A program made the position numbers and the translations under genes. Below the pieces are notes generated by a model. It made no database searches, had not been told where the DNA came from, and saw only the letters and a list, made by a program, of their open reading frames with translations. Positions 27,310 to 40,444 of a DNA stretch of 64,000 bases are shown one piece after another. Source of the DNA: Dipylidium caninum (lineage: Eukaryota; Platyhelminthes; Cestoda; Cyclophyllidea; Dipylidiidae); assembly GCA_017562135.1 (NCBI GenBank), contig QEYB01000801.1, forward strand, positions 186,001-250,000, read 5' to 3'. Numbering within the stretch: position 1 is the stretch's first letter; every line of letters starts with the position of its first letter.

Positions 27310-30300
27310 AATTATTGTAAAGCGTATACACTCGCCATACTCCTTTCACTCATGAAAGATAAGTGTCCCAAACCGATTAACTCCTGGGGCTGGTGTGGGT
27401 CAACTCATTTTCGTCTAAATGGGATGTTCCAAATTTACTGACGTTACCTTCACTCTCCAAAATCAGACCGCTGCAATAACCTACCAGAGGGGCGACTTTG
27501 TGAGTGACGTGGTTTCGACGACACTACACCCTCAACGGTGTTAGGTAATTACTCAGCCAAAAGATGTTATTTTTATACCCTTTCACTGTCAGCAAATTAG
27601 GTCTGTGTTTGCTTCTTTTTCAAACGGGTGATGCATATGTGTCGGGCGGTAGTTGATTCAATAAGCTTGTTTTTCTTCAACTATCACGTGAAACTCAAAA
27701 CCTCATCTTCCTCGCCTTCATCGACCGCTTGTATTTTGTCAATTCTACCAACGAAAAATTGCTCTGATATCAGCTAGGTTTTAGGCTTTAGAGATTTGGA
27801 ATGTAAGGGAAAAGGATAATTCACCCTATAAATACACGAGCAGGTAAGAATAGTTACTAATAAACTTCCAAATACACTCGAGTTTCTCTCATTAATTAAC
27901 TGAGGGAGACCCAAGGCAACCGTCATATCCCGGACACCGTATATCCATTGCGCTGGACATCGAAGAGAAGTTCGAGTAATAAACATTAGCAGTTTTAGTG
28001 CGCTTTCCTAATCTCGTCTTTACCTCGACTAGGCTTACGAGCACTCGGGATATCATATCGCAATCAAATCTTTGTAATGAAAATGAGAGGACACTTATTT
28101 CAATAGAACTGCTTTCTCCGCTGATGTTCCCCTTCTCCGTAATCTCCTATTACGTAGCTAATAACTATGTCGAACTCGGGTGGTAAATCAGCAAATTATT
28201 AAAGGGAGAATGCCCATCTCTTCCGTTGCAGATTAAAATTTCATTGAAGACTATGGTACTCCCGGTTCAGTTACCACACCATTTGTTTGAATTACTTCGG
28301 CCCTTTATTTTCCTGCCGATCATTTTTCAGAAATTATTCACGTCGTCAGTAAAGGAACATAGACGAACAAAAAAGTAAGGTGAAAGACCAGAAAATCACC
28401 CTTTCTAGATAAATAGGCGCGAAAACATCGGCATTGTTCTATTTCTAAAAAAAGTGGCAACTCCACTGAGGATTAGAACTAATCATAATGGTAACGTTGA
28501 ATGGTCTGAGAAATTAGCGAACATCATTAGTCTTCATTGAGTGGCATTCTCTCAAAAATCATCTCAAAAATGGAGCAAATTCTACTTTGTGGAGAGAACT
28601 ACTTACCAAAATTTCACCATCATAATTATTTCAATAGTTCTGTTTAACTCTTCTTCAATTTTAAATCGAAATGATCTCTGATTGGCCATCTTCTCGCTAG
28701 GTCGAGAGTTTTTGCTAGTTGGTGTAGTATTGCTAACACATCTGGGTTGCGAAAGTCAATATTTAATTTTTTCCCCTTAATGATCCTCCATTTTACTTGT
28801 TGGCTAGATATACCTCTGAAGGGGACTCATACTGCACGCGTGTACCTTAGAATCCTCACTCCCATCCTCCATTGCTGTCTCGAAGGTTAACAAGAAGAAT
28901 CTGTCATGAGAGATGGTTTTAATGATCGGCAATAAGGAAAAGAAGAAGCCATTTAAAAAGCCCACTGTCTTGTAATATGTAACCAACCTCGAAGATCAGA
29001 CCACTTTACAGGAACTTTAGCTCAATCTACTCCTAAAGTGTGCGTTTCAGTCATGAGACGAAAAGAAATAGACTCGAGTGCAATAAAATTTTAACTGGAA
29101 GGCGGCAAGCCAGCATGGGATGACCTAACGCCAGACTTATCTTATCACACAATATGAATTCTATGTAAATATTTCTCTTTCTATGAATAGGCTTAACGAT
29201 GTATCCATGTACATGAAATAAAGGCGACGTGAGTGCTACTTCAATGAAATACGATAAATTCTACTCTACTTTTTATGGGAAGAGGACCGATTTTCTGTTA
29301 CTTGACTGTGTAGTAGGCGAGACTTCTTCGTGATTTGGTACAATAGACACTTGAATGGTCAGAAGTAACAATGAGAAAATTCACTGGTATGTACCACGGA
29401 GGCTTTAAGCACGCCATTCGTCAGTATGTATTGTGCTTGTACAACTATGGTTTTTGATTACCTGACTCACCCACACCTAACATTATAGCATCGCAGAAGC
29501 ATTCGACCTGTTGGATTTCAACCTTCACAGTTCTAATATAGGCGTCAATGAAGTCATTTGAGAGCTCGCGACATTTTTATTTGTCATTTCATCACAAAGC
29601 ATTTCAAACACCTGATCCACCTCTGCAACTTAACAATAGGACTGAATATTCCTTTCGCCCACGCAAACAAAATCCCCTCATTTACTCAGCCCCTCAACCT
29701 GTCATATGTGATTTCTCTCAAATACGAACAACAGAACCCCTACACCCCCTTTTTGGGATGCATGAAGTTCCCATTATTCATTGGCACATGAAAGTGGGTT
29801 GTGAAATGCTGTGTATCCAAGTGGTTACTGCATTCGGTTGGCTAAAAAAACACTTGATCATGCGATAGTGGCCGCAAGACGGAGAATTTATAGTGATGTT
29901 GGTGTCACCAGTGCTCCCTCCCCTTTTCCTTTGTCTTGGGTCAGTAGCCTTCAGGGGATATTTCATGCTCCGCTTTACTTGGGAATGCGTAGACTTTGTC
30001 GCATTTAGGGGATCTCAAGGGCAAGGAATGTCCTTTTATTTGGCCGTTCATCCATTCTGGAAGGTTACCTTCATAAGCAATTCGTTGAGGAGTTAAACGG
30101 TGAAGTGATTAAGAACTAAAAAAATGGGTACTACTTCTAAGAAAAATGTCATAAAGCCAGTAAAAAGAACCTACGTTGGGACCGGCACATTTATTTTGCT
30201 TTGTACCACTACCGTAACGGACAAGAGGGAATAAAGTACGAAAATTCGGACTAAATTCAATATCCCATCGTTTGTATCAACTCGTTATAAGTGAATTTAT

Positions 30301-31379
30301 TCTACTCATAACATCAACCGTTCCAAGTCTACTTGCAAGATATTTGAGGGTACTACGTTATCATCAGTAGTCTGAACGATAACTGTTTTATAATGTACGA
30401 GATAAATGGTCCGATGGGTGTTTGTATTTATGCCGAAGTTACACCAGTTTGCCGCTACGGATAAAGATAAATTTTGCGTTATATACCACAAGGGTCTCTA
30501 GCAAGGTCTTTCCATTGCCCCGAAATTGCATTCTGTGGAAAGTCACCAAATTCCCATAAACATCGAAAATGTTAAAAGTGGCCTCTGACGAAACTCACAA
30601 GGTATCAAGCAGATTCCAAGAATTGGATTCCTGAAGGAGTCTACTCTTCAAAACCACAATGAAACGGAGGAAAGGAAAAAATTGAAGTAGAAGGGAGTTG
30701 GTGGAGAAGCTATAGCTGATTCACATAGCCTATGCCAACGTATAATACAGTCATATCAACACAGACGACCTGATCACAATCCCCAGGATTATAGTCATTT
30801 TCAGCATCGGCACTGATTGTCCGTCCTTTTCCCGTCCGTTCACGAGGCGCGAACAAATCAAGCAAACCAAAAATGACTGAGGTAAGATTGGATATGCTTG
30901 CCTCATCTGCATGGGTAGCGCAACGATTACATTATCGCATAAATTTCTCTCTTTTGACCTCAACTTCTTTCCATTTACTGCATCTACGGGGCACTAGCAA
31001 ATCCCAATACAGGGCGTGACTTAACGTAAAAATTGAGAGGCAAAACATACTCTTCACTAATTGGTCAAGTTTTTCAAATCGAGTTTACCCGCCTCTATGC
31101 AGTCACCAATAATAATTCAGAAGCCAATGCCTAAGTTTCAACAGGCGTCTGTCTGTACCACTAATGACACTAGCCTATGCATTACAGTTGACCAATGAGA
31201 GTGCAGATAGGACCCAAGGAACACCAATCATGGGACGACTTGGTGGCTTGGCCTTATGGGACATGTCGGTCAGGATGGTGTTCAGATAAATCCGCCTCTG
31301 GCCCTTTTCGTGTTCTCCTCGCGGAGTTCACAGTTTTGTGTGAGCTGCCGACTAGTAACTGCACTTTCTACCTTCCCAA
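27310..31379. other. Spacer between the two G-alpha-o paralogs
   Basis: About 4 kb of AT-rich sequence. I see no exon, RNA gene or transposon that can be supported. It must contain the promoter of copy 2, but no CpG island or TATA box in a convincing position was found. Confidence 0.5.
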
Positions 31380-34300
31380 ATGGGTTGCCTTTTGTCAAAA
31401 GAAGACCGTGAGGCTCTTGAACAAAGTCGGAATATAGATAAAAAGCTCAAGGAGGACGGTATACAAGCTGCTAAGGATGTTAAGTTACTCCTTCTGGGTG
31501 CGTTCTGTGGCCCATATTGCCACAACGTCTTCAAAATTTAATTAACTCTCAGAAATTATCGCTTGCAGTAACATGAATTCTGTTGATGAGACAAGCCTTG
31601 TGTTGTTGGGCTAATCTAGTCGATCTCTCAACGTATTTTCTGTACTCCCCACATTATCGTATAAATTTGACGTATTTTGTAGTCATTTACTTCTCAATGT
31701 CTCGTTCACCCTTCATCCTTTATTGTTGCGAGAATTTACCTACTATTAATTGTCCCAGGAGTCCTAGTGGCAGAGCAGTTTCAAAATAACCAGCTTGTTT
31801 AACCCTGTAAGAAGGCTGTTTTATATCCATTTAAAGACTTAACATTTACTCTTCACTCGCTTTTCTTTCATGAAATAAAATTCTTCTAAGTAGTCGTAGT
31901 GGTAGTCATGACATGCTTTGAAGCCGCCATGTCTGTCCAATTAGTGCACATCATCACATGAGGTCAGCATCCTACGTCACCAGCTATCAACACCTCGGGA
32001 TAGAAAATCTTCAGAATCCTATTAGTTCTATCCCGCGATGTTTACATCTTTGCGTACTCCTGGACTTGTGTTCAGCCCTCTGATTTACATGATTACACCA
32101 TCCCAATTTTACCTAAATCCTTGGTCTTTTTCAAAAATGGCTAAGCTCTGAGGAATTATTTAGCACTCCGGTAGAGCCGCAGCTTTCATGTTAATGGATG
32201 TAAGAGTATTTTGGGACACAATTCCATGGTTTATTTGACCTTGGCAACTCAATAATCAGTCTGGCTTGTTTTCAGGTGCTGGCGAATCGGGCAAAAGCAC
32301 CATTGTGAAGCAAATGAGGTGGGTACTAGCCAGAATTGAGCTTATTCTGTCTACTTGGTTATTTGACCTTTTTAATCTCTTCAGAATCATTCATGAGGGT
32401 GGATTTACACAGGAGGACAACAAGCAATTCAAGCCCGTTGTATACAGCAACACCATCCAATCAATCGCCGCTATTCTACGCGCTATGAATACTCTCGGCA
32501 TTCCTTACGGAAATTCCAAGCAGTGTGTGAGTCCCCTTGCTTCTGTGGTAGGATCACTGGTTTCTGCTTTTTTAGGTTAGTCAATTTGTAGGAATTTGTT
32601 GGCTTTTAGATCTCCATTGTTTTTCAACAAGGTAGAAGCAATCTCTTAATTAGTAATTTTGGCTATGTTAGTCTTGTTGCCCCCCCCCCCCCCACCCCCT
32701 TCATAAAGCCAATGAAACACTGCTCGTCCCATTATTTTGTCTTTGTCCTGATGGAATGCTTTTACTAACCGACTGCTTTTTGTCCCGCCTCATTATTGTG
32801 CGTCTGTTGTATTTCACTAGCACTCCCCGCTCCTCCCTCTCCCCTATTCCCTATCTGATTTTGGTCATAGTATGCTTGTTTTAGTAGTGGCAAGTAGATG
32901 AACGGTCGTCGGAAGAATTGGGCGTTACTCTTATCGCTATCTTCCCTTGGTTGGTATTATATTCCTGCTACCGCCCTAATGAATTTAATGTTCATCTCTC
33001 CAAAGTTCCACTTTGCTTCTCCATCTTGGTCAATAGAAAAACTCGCAATTTCATTGATATTCTCCCTCGTAAATTATGCTTTTTCTTAGATTGAATGAGG
33101 TTCAACCCCAATTACTTAAGTGGGCACTATCTTGAGTTGAGAGAAGCTCATAACCTGAACAGCGAGTTGACTTTCTAAAATTCTATAATAGTTTACTGTA
33201 AAATAAAAGAGATGATTAGGGTCTTACTTTGTTGTTAAAGAAAACTTTCATTCAACTGTTCACCGCGGTTATGGCACCATGAACAGTGATAGCTTGCTGC
33301 AGGAGAATAGATAGTTAAAATGACTCGCGGTCGTGAAATTTCACTCCCATCTTCTAAGTCCCTCCCTTGAATGCCATGGACTGGCATGTATAAAGTGGCC
33401 CTTGGCAGAATCACCGATAAACCACCGAAGTGGCATTATTTACTTAAACAGATTAATAGAAATAATTTAGACTATGTCTTTTACAATGACTTCACTTTAT
33501 TTTGAACTACTACTTTCCGAAATATGGATGTTGAGATAGGTCTATGGATCTTTATCTAAACAAGAAACCTTTACTGCTTACACTACTGTCTATGCCCCTT
33601 GCTGTGCTCCTTTATGCCCTTTCGCCTAGGATTACCGCCTCGTGATAATCCGCACTCTACTAAGACCATTTTTTCTCATTAAATGCTCGATTTTTCCTTT
33701 CACCCACATGCACACGTTAAAGAATGTCTGGATCCACCTTCCCATTTCTCCATAGTGACTGAGGTAGTTTACCCCATGAGGTGAATCATAGCTTTGTAGT
33801 GCGGCTTTTCGTGCAACTTCCCCTTCGGGCGTCTCCCTTTTGTATGTAAGATGAATTTCGTAACTATATCGAATTATAAGAGGATTTAGGGTCTTTGCTA
33901 AACTGCTCCGTAGTTGGCTAGTACCTCGGGGATAAAACCATCAGGTATCAGTTGCTTCATCAGTTTAACTGCTCCTTAAAAACATCTTACGTCTACTTCT
34001 CTGCCTCACCAAGTATATATACGTCCGTATGCACCACATGAGGTAGGGCAATCGGATTGCCATGTTCGCGTGACCCGAAGAACCCGTGTAAGGCTTATCT
34101 GGTGTCATACTTAGGCAATAAAATTGAGATGACAAACTACCGTTTCGTCTGTTAATATGGTGTATTCGAGTCAACATGACTTATCATGGGAAGGTTTTTA
34201 TCCACCGTAGTTCTAATAATGGCAAGTGTCTGCCTCTCTTCGCCAATGTCAGTGTCGCAAGAGTCACAGTTGACAAGGTCTTGCTGCTGTTGCTGCTTCG

Positions 34301-37300
34301 GCTAATTCGGACATGGTTTGAACTAAACACATTTGCTTCTGCTGAAGTATTAGCTCGCCTTGATGCTTTGGTCTTAGCTCGTTAGTGGCCACACGACCAA
34401 CCGATTCCGGGCGTTAAATTCATCATTCACCCTTTAACACTTTGTCTAAAGGTATTTTTTGGTTGCTTACACATCAATGGTTACGGGATATGGTTTGGGA
34501 TTTGAAGTACTTCCGCCTTTTAACGTGCCATGTTTTTCTTCTCACGGTGACAATTTTCGTGTGTTGGAGGTGGATAGCCACTGGGTCGGACTGTTCCTGT
34601 TTCAGAAGCAATTTACATTTACTTTAATCCGGTTATTGATGAATATAAAGTAGGATAGATCGGTTTTAGAGTGCTCGAGAACCGAGGTGAATTTCGTCCA
34701 CATACTTTGATATGGCTAGAAGTCATTCCTAACTCACTTTCTGTCTAGTTCTTAGCAGCAGTTGAATTTTCTGTCTTTGTCGGTTCTTGATTTTAGTTTA
34801 TAAGTTTCTGACCTCCCGATTTTGGTGGGAACTTCTGGTATGAAATATGTAAATTTGCGTTTAAAAATCTGCTACTTTAAACATTGATTTAAACAAAACC
34901 TGTCTTCACCCGCTTTGATTATCCTGATTTGACAATACGAATGACCCTCTAATTCCACAGACGATAATGAAAATATCCATGAGCAAATCAATCAAGTAAC
35001 ATGAGAACATTACTAGGTATCTCTTTCTTTTTTGCAACAAATCCTTACTAATACTCTTCTTTTCAAACAGACGCAGCTAGTAACGCCGACAACCACATTG
35101 AATTCGAAATTAATAACTGTGGTCTTTGCTCTCTCGCTTTTTTATGCACAGTATAGAGCTCTACCTTGGAAAGCTGGAAGACTATCACTTTAAAGTACAC
35201 TTTAAGTTCGTTATGACCGAATAAATCAAGTCACAGTAACAACTTAAGATGTTCGATGCTGTATAAAACGGATTAATCTCCTAGCCTTCCTTTTGACCAC
35301 AGATAGAAGACGCACGTGTGGTTAACGAGGTGATCCAGTCTATGCACGACACAGAGCCTTTCTCTGACGAACTCCTACAAGCCATGAAACGTCTCTGGGC
35401 CGATCCTGGTGTTCAGCAGTGTTTCCAGCGCTCCAACGAGTACCAACTCAATGACTCTGCTAAATAGTAAGTTACGTGTATCGAAAAGTTGCCTAGACGA
35501 TAGCCGAGAGATGAGTGTGCCATCTTTTACTCCATGCAGGGTTTATTTTTTAATTTTACCTGTCTTAATTACCCTTTTGTGTATCCATTGGCCATGCCAA
35601 TTGCGCGTTTGCGATGCATGCGTTAGCTATGTAGTATCCCCTAATTCAGCAAGCCCCCTTTTTAGCATCCCAGTCTTCTTAGTCGCTACACATGAGGAAA
35701 ATTCATGTGCTGTCATGCGAACGTATGAGGCTGATACGAAGTCAATCATATAATGACCGACCGTAGAGAATCGACCGTCTAAATTGATGCTTTGTGTTTT
35801 TCGGATTCCGCATGAAGTTTATACACCTTGATCTTTACGGAAGTGTGTTGGTGTGTTTTCGCTAGTGACGTCTCGTATTCCCCTTTTTGACCCTCTTACT
35901 TTTGGTTCATTGCGGACATTGAATTGAGGTGTTTCTAAAGTGAAACTCTTTAGCGATTTACCTCACCAATTTATTCATTCATCCATTTCTTTACGAAATT
36001 CTTCTGAAGACACGGTCCTGTATTTTTGTGCTACAGCGTAATTTTATCAAGAAATAACTACTTGTAGAATGGTCTAGGACTGAGCTTAGTGAGGCAGAAA
36101 AACAATCCTGCCCGGGGGCGGTGGCACTGGCAGCAGTGCTTCTAGCCTTAATGCTCGTTTGTCCACCCTAATATGCCCGGATACGGCACGCCATAGGCCT
36201 AATGATTTACAAAGAGGCCACTTAGACGAGGAGGGCGAGGCGAGGGCGGTGAATTAATGCTTTCCGCGCTAATAACTCAGGTCCCAGGCGGAGGCTGATG
36301 GCAGCAGCACAAAGTAGTAGGCTAAAAGCCTCTCGTTTTGTGCTGAGATGTTGGTGGAATTTAACTAGGGCTTGTATTCCGTTTGTTTCGCGTATGAACC
36401 TTTTAGTAATAAACCCCGTAAACCATCACTTACTATCATCCACTTGAGGATTTCACTGAAAGGCCAGGTTTTACGAGAAGTTGGTTGGACAGGAAAGGAC
36501 TTAGTTTTGTGCACTCTAGTGGATAGAACCCATATTACTTGAGCCGAAATTTGCTCAAAGAATGGGCTAGACGAAATACGGGTGGAACAGGTTTGTATAC
36601 ATATGTGCATTACGTTTAAAGCTAATTTAATATTATCGAGGACGCCCATGTAATTGCACTGGCTCTGTTTCGTTCTAGCTTCCTGGAGGATTTGGACCGT
36701 CTGGGTGCGAAGGACTACCAACCCTCGGAGCAGGACATCCTTCGCACACGAGTTAAGACCACCGGCATCGTGGAAGTGCACTTCCAATTTAAGAATATGA
36801 ACTTTAAGTGAGCTTCCTTTTTCCTCTTTTTTTTATTTCATTTGACAAATCATCACTCATTCTTTGCATCATTTGTTCTCGTTTTTTTATGTTTGTTTTG
36901 GGAAAGGTGTAATTTTTGTCTTGATTAGACCCTTTGAGAAAAAATGTTTTATTCAAAAGTTGCTGCTTTTAACACGAGCTCTGTCAAGAAACCACTTCAC
37001 CAAGGGAGGCTTCAGAATACTGACAAACGAAAGATTTATACCATGTGGCGAGATTTCTCTCCTTTCTAACCCATTTACGCTTGAGAATGTGATTTTGATC
37101 TTGCAAATGCTCTGCTCTGGCCCATAGGCGAATAGAGAGAGACGGGACCGATTTGTTTTCAAGGGGTGTGAATAGTGAATTCCAACGTACTTTGTATGAA
37201 AAAGAAAGAGTCTGGAACATTGTGGCTGCTTCAATAGCTGTTGACATTTGACGCGTAAAATGATCGAATGATCAAATGGGGCAAGCGCTATTCTTTGCTA

Positions 37301-40300
37301 GTCAGATAAACTAAAACTTCTGCTTCTTATGAAAATGAGTGCTTTGGTCTTACATGTAACCGTGTGAACTGATTATTGTATTAGCGCATGATCATCATCT
37401 TGAAAGCGATCATTCCACTTACGTTGTGTGCTAAAAGTCGAAATTTCGCCTATTACATCTTTTGTCTGATATAATATGGCGGTTAGAAAACCGTTTTGTG
37501 TATTTAGGGCCGGGCCCTTATCAGAAGCGCGTTCCCAACTATAGGCTTAGTGAGTGTATTATAGTTGGGTTGGCTCGTGGACTGCTATGATGTCCTGTCC
37601 TGCTTACTTTGTCGGCAACCTCCGCTACTGATTTGCATTTTTTCATCCTCTTACGTGTTAGAAAAACTTTTAGTAGCCTTACTCGTTGATACCAATTAGC
37701 ATTCCATCAGTGTTCGTTTATTGGAGGTTATAAGCTTGATAATTTGCCGCCACTTGACGTAGTTTTCAGTCCTCTCAGAATAAGTGACCAATAAGCGACC
37801 ATGCTGTGCGTAGTAGAGGAGAATTCTTCACTGTACACGTTGGAAGATGTTCACTGCCCTATGAAAACCGTGGTAAGTTGGCAACATTGAGAAATCGGCA
37901 AGGCGAAATTTCTTTTTGTGTAATGCGACGATTTTAACGAAGACTACAGTCCATTTGAGAGTAGGTAACAAAAACTTTCGATTTTTCTTTCATTGCAGAC
38001 TGTTTGATGTGGGCGGTCAGCGCTCAGAGCGAAAGAAGTGGATCCACTGTTTCGAGGACGTCACGGCGATCATCTTCTGCGTGGCCATGAGCGAGTATGA
38101 CCAGGTCTTGCACGAGGATGAAACCACAAATCGGATGCAAGAGTCGCTGAAACTCTTCGACTCAATCTGCAACAACAAGTGGTTCACCGACACCAGCATC
38201 ATTCTCTTTCTCAACAAAAAGGACCTCTTCGCGGAGAAAATCAAACGCTCGCCTCTCACAGTCTGCTTCCCCGAGTATCCCGGTGCGTTTTGACTCGACT
38301 CCCCTCTCCCCACTTTCCTTCCTTTTCCCCCATTAGTTATAATGGTTATCAGTGCATTCGCCTGTGAGCTCGACTTTGCCGCTGACTGACATGCATTCTC
38401 GAGTGGGTTAGAGACAACAGAGTAGGCATTTGATGGTGTGCAGTGAAGACGACATATTGGGCGTTGGGGCTAGAAGACTTGGGAAGGCGATTGAGGGCGG
38501 AGGTTTTAGTTACGTATCAGAGCACGACATTCTTCACTACGTGGGCGTGGGACGTCATTTGAGCCGTATAATGTGCATTTACCCGCAGTCTAAATAGCCT
38601 TGATGTTGCGACTTATGGTTAAGAAGTATACTTTGAGCGAGAGGCTCTGTGTGTTTTGGGAAAAGTTGATTCAAGCTAGCCTTCAGTGTAAAGCACTGAT
38701 GTACCCGTGGTTATTGATGAAGCTCATTTACGCCGCTGTATTTTCTACGAATTCCAACGAGGAAAGAATGCTACAGAAGCATGGAGAAATATGTTTAAAG
38801 TGTTTGGTGGAGGTACAGTTTCGGATAGGACACGCAGAGGATGGCTCAAAAAATTTGAAACAGGTGATTTTGACCTTTCTGAGAAGCCACGGTCTGGGAG
38901 ATCCATCTTTGATCGACGTCGCTTTTAAGACCACGTTGGAACAAGATCCTCTTCTGACAACATGGGAGACGGCAGAAAGGCCTAATTTAACTCAGCAAAC
39001 CATTTCGGACCATATTGGGAAGATGGGATTTGTGTGGAAATACTCAAGGTGGGTGCCACATGAATGAAGCGTGAAGAATTTGGAATGATCGAGTCGTCAT
39101 ATGCACATCTCTGCTTGGTCGAAACAAAGTCGTGCCCTTCTTGAGAGACCGATGCGAACTGGGAATGAGAAGTGGATTAACTACGAAAAAAATCGTGAGG
39201 GAAAGGTAATATTTGTGGGTCCGGAGGACTTAGCCCTTCCGCCTCAAAGCAAATTTGACTTTGAACAGGAGAACGTTGTGGTGTGTATGGACAGGACAAT
39301 TTGGAGAATTATTGTCAGCAAGTGGATAATTTGAAGTCAGGAGTGCAAGAAAAGAGTCCGGCGATGTTGGTGAGGAAGGATATCATACTGCGTGATGAAA
39401 ATGCCGGGCCACGTGCTACTTTGGAGACTCATCAAAAATTGCAAAAGTGGAGTGGGGAATTCTGTCGCATCTAACATGTTACCCGGACTTAACACCTTCA
39501 AATATCCTACTTTCCTTATTGTCTTCGCATCAAGAGATGAAAATTTTTTCCAAAATGTTGTACACAAATTGTCTTCACGCTGACAAAGAGTAACAATGGC
39601 AATCATATTATATAATAAAGAATACTGACGACAAGGAAGAAGTCGTATTTTGTTTTATTCCAAAAACGGACTGAATTTCCCAGTAGACATGAACGCGTCC
39701 TAACTGACCGTTGTCAGGTTTCACAACTTGATCCTTAATATCCACATGTCGATCGCTTGTGAAAATTATTTTTTTGAAGATAGGAATACTTCTGCGAAAA
39801 TTTGCTTCTTTCTTTCTCATCTCAGACCATCTGTGAATTTGCCATCTCCGATTAAATGTTTAAAGCTGGAATTAAACGGACACAGCAATGATAGCGAATT
39901 GTTGGCCTGAGTCCATGGTGGCCAGGACCGTCCCTGACGCACAGGAGCACGTTTTCTGTGTCGACATCCCACTGTACGATTATGCAGTGGCCTTTGTTAA
40001 CGTCAAAATTCGTTCATGACACAGTGTTATTATTTTCATATACCACTATTGCTGTCGCTTCACTTTACACTGCCCTAATCGGCCAGCCAGTAGTGCTTTG
40101 GTTTTGAGTCCTTATCTGAATAGGACGTCTCCGCCTCCATATTTCCTCTGCACTAATTTTATGGATCCATTAAATCGGGTTTCTCTGAAACTCCAGGCCA
40201 GGCGAGAACTAATTCTAGGATATTTACTCTAACTGTATTATTTTGGTTAATTGTAGGCAAGCAAACGTACGAGGAGGCAGCAATTTACATTCAGGCCTCC

Positions 40301-40444
40301 TTTGAAGCGAAGAACCGGTCTCAGAACAAGGAGATCTATTGCCATCAGACGTGTGCCACGGACACCAACAATATTCAGTTCGTCTTTGATGCCGTCACAG
40401 ACGTAATCATCGCCAACAACCTGAGGGGTTGTGGTCTCTACTAG
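31380..40444 (+). CDS. GNAO: Heterotrimeric G protein alpha-o subunit, copy 2 (7 exons, 355 aa)
   Basis: Tandem paralog of the upstream gene with the same seven-exon structure and identical exon lengths. Exons: 31380-31497, 32276-32318, 32385-32526, 35303-35466, 36679-36807, 37999-38282, 40257-40444. It keeps MGC at the N-terminus, GAGESGKST, Arg180 in [21 protein letters not shown] and GCGLY, so it looks functional. It differs from copy 1 by roughly 20 residues, nearly all in the N-terminal helix and the helical domain (for example [13 protein letters not shown], and [15 protein letters not shown] at the exon 3/4 junction). From residue 171 to the end the protein is the same. Intron 2 is only 66 bp (1878 bp in copy 1), while introns 3-5 are 1.2-2.8 kb (77-112 bp in copy 1). 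Intron 6 carries a dead mariner. The start codon was chosen because it gives the conserved myristoylation signal and an exon 1 of exactly 118 nt. Confidence 0.94.
32680..32699 (+). repeat. Poly-C tract in intron 3 of G-alpha-o copy 2
   Basis: Fourteen consecutive C, one A, then five C. It is a homopolymer run likely to vary in length between individuals and to be error-prone in sequencing. Confidence 0.8.
37999..38632 (+). repeat. Near-identical block shared with 25708-26345 (copy 2 member)
   Basis: Second member of the block. It includes all of exon 6 of Gao copy 2 and the first part of intron 6. Similarity ends just before the mariner-derived sequence. Confidence 0.85.
38660..39650 (+). 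mobile_element. Degenerate mariner (Tc1/mariner superfamily) element
   Basis: About 1 kb of mariner-derived DNA sits in intron 6 of Gao copy 2, in the same direction as the gene. The ends are approximate: I could not find terminal inverted repeats or a certain TA duplication. The transposase segments inside it (38707-39595) are typical of the mariner family. The element is older than a fresh insertion, as shown by frameshifts, stops and missing segments. It is spliced out with the intron. Confidence 0.8.
38707..39595 (+). pseudogene. Broken mariner transposase
   Basis: Pieces in all three frames align in order to mariner transposase. First comes the N-terminal HTH region ([18 protein letters not shown], then [12 protein letters not shown], frame from 38707). 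Next is the second HTH ([18 protein letters not shown], then WVPHE, in the frame used near 38990-39067). The first catalytic region is near 39160 (TGNEKW), followed by YCQQ and DENAGPR (frame from 39283) and YPDLTPSN (around 39478). At least three frame changes and several stops break it. The family's catalytic residues are three Asp (TGDEKW, HDNARPH, PDLAPSD). Here the first and third read Asn and the second appears as Glu in the best alignment, so the enzyme is dead beyond the frameshifts. The length is about 295 codons against roughly 345 usual. The wording (YCQQ-D-LK, KRP-L--RK) resembles SETMAR-type mariners; subfamily assignment is tentative. Confidence 0.85.
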
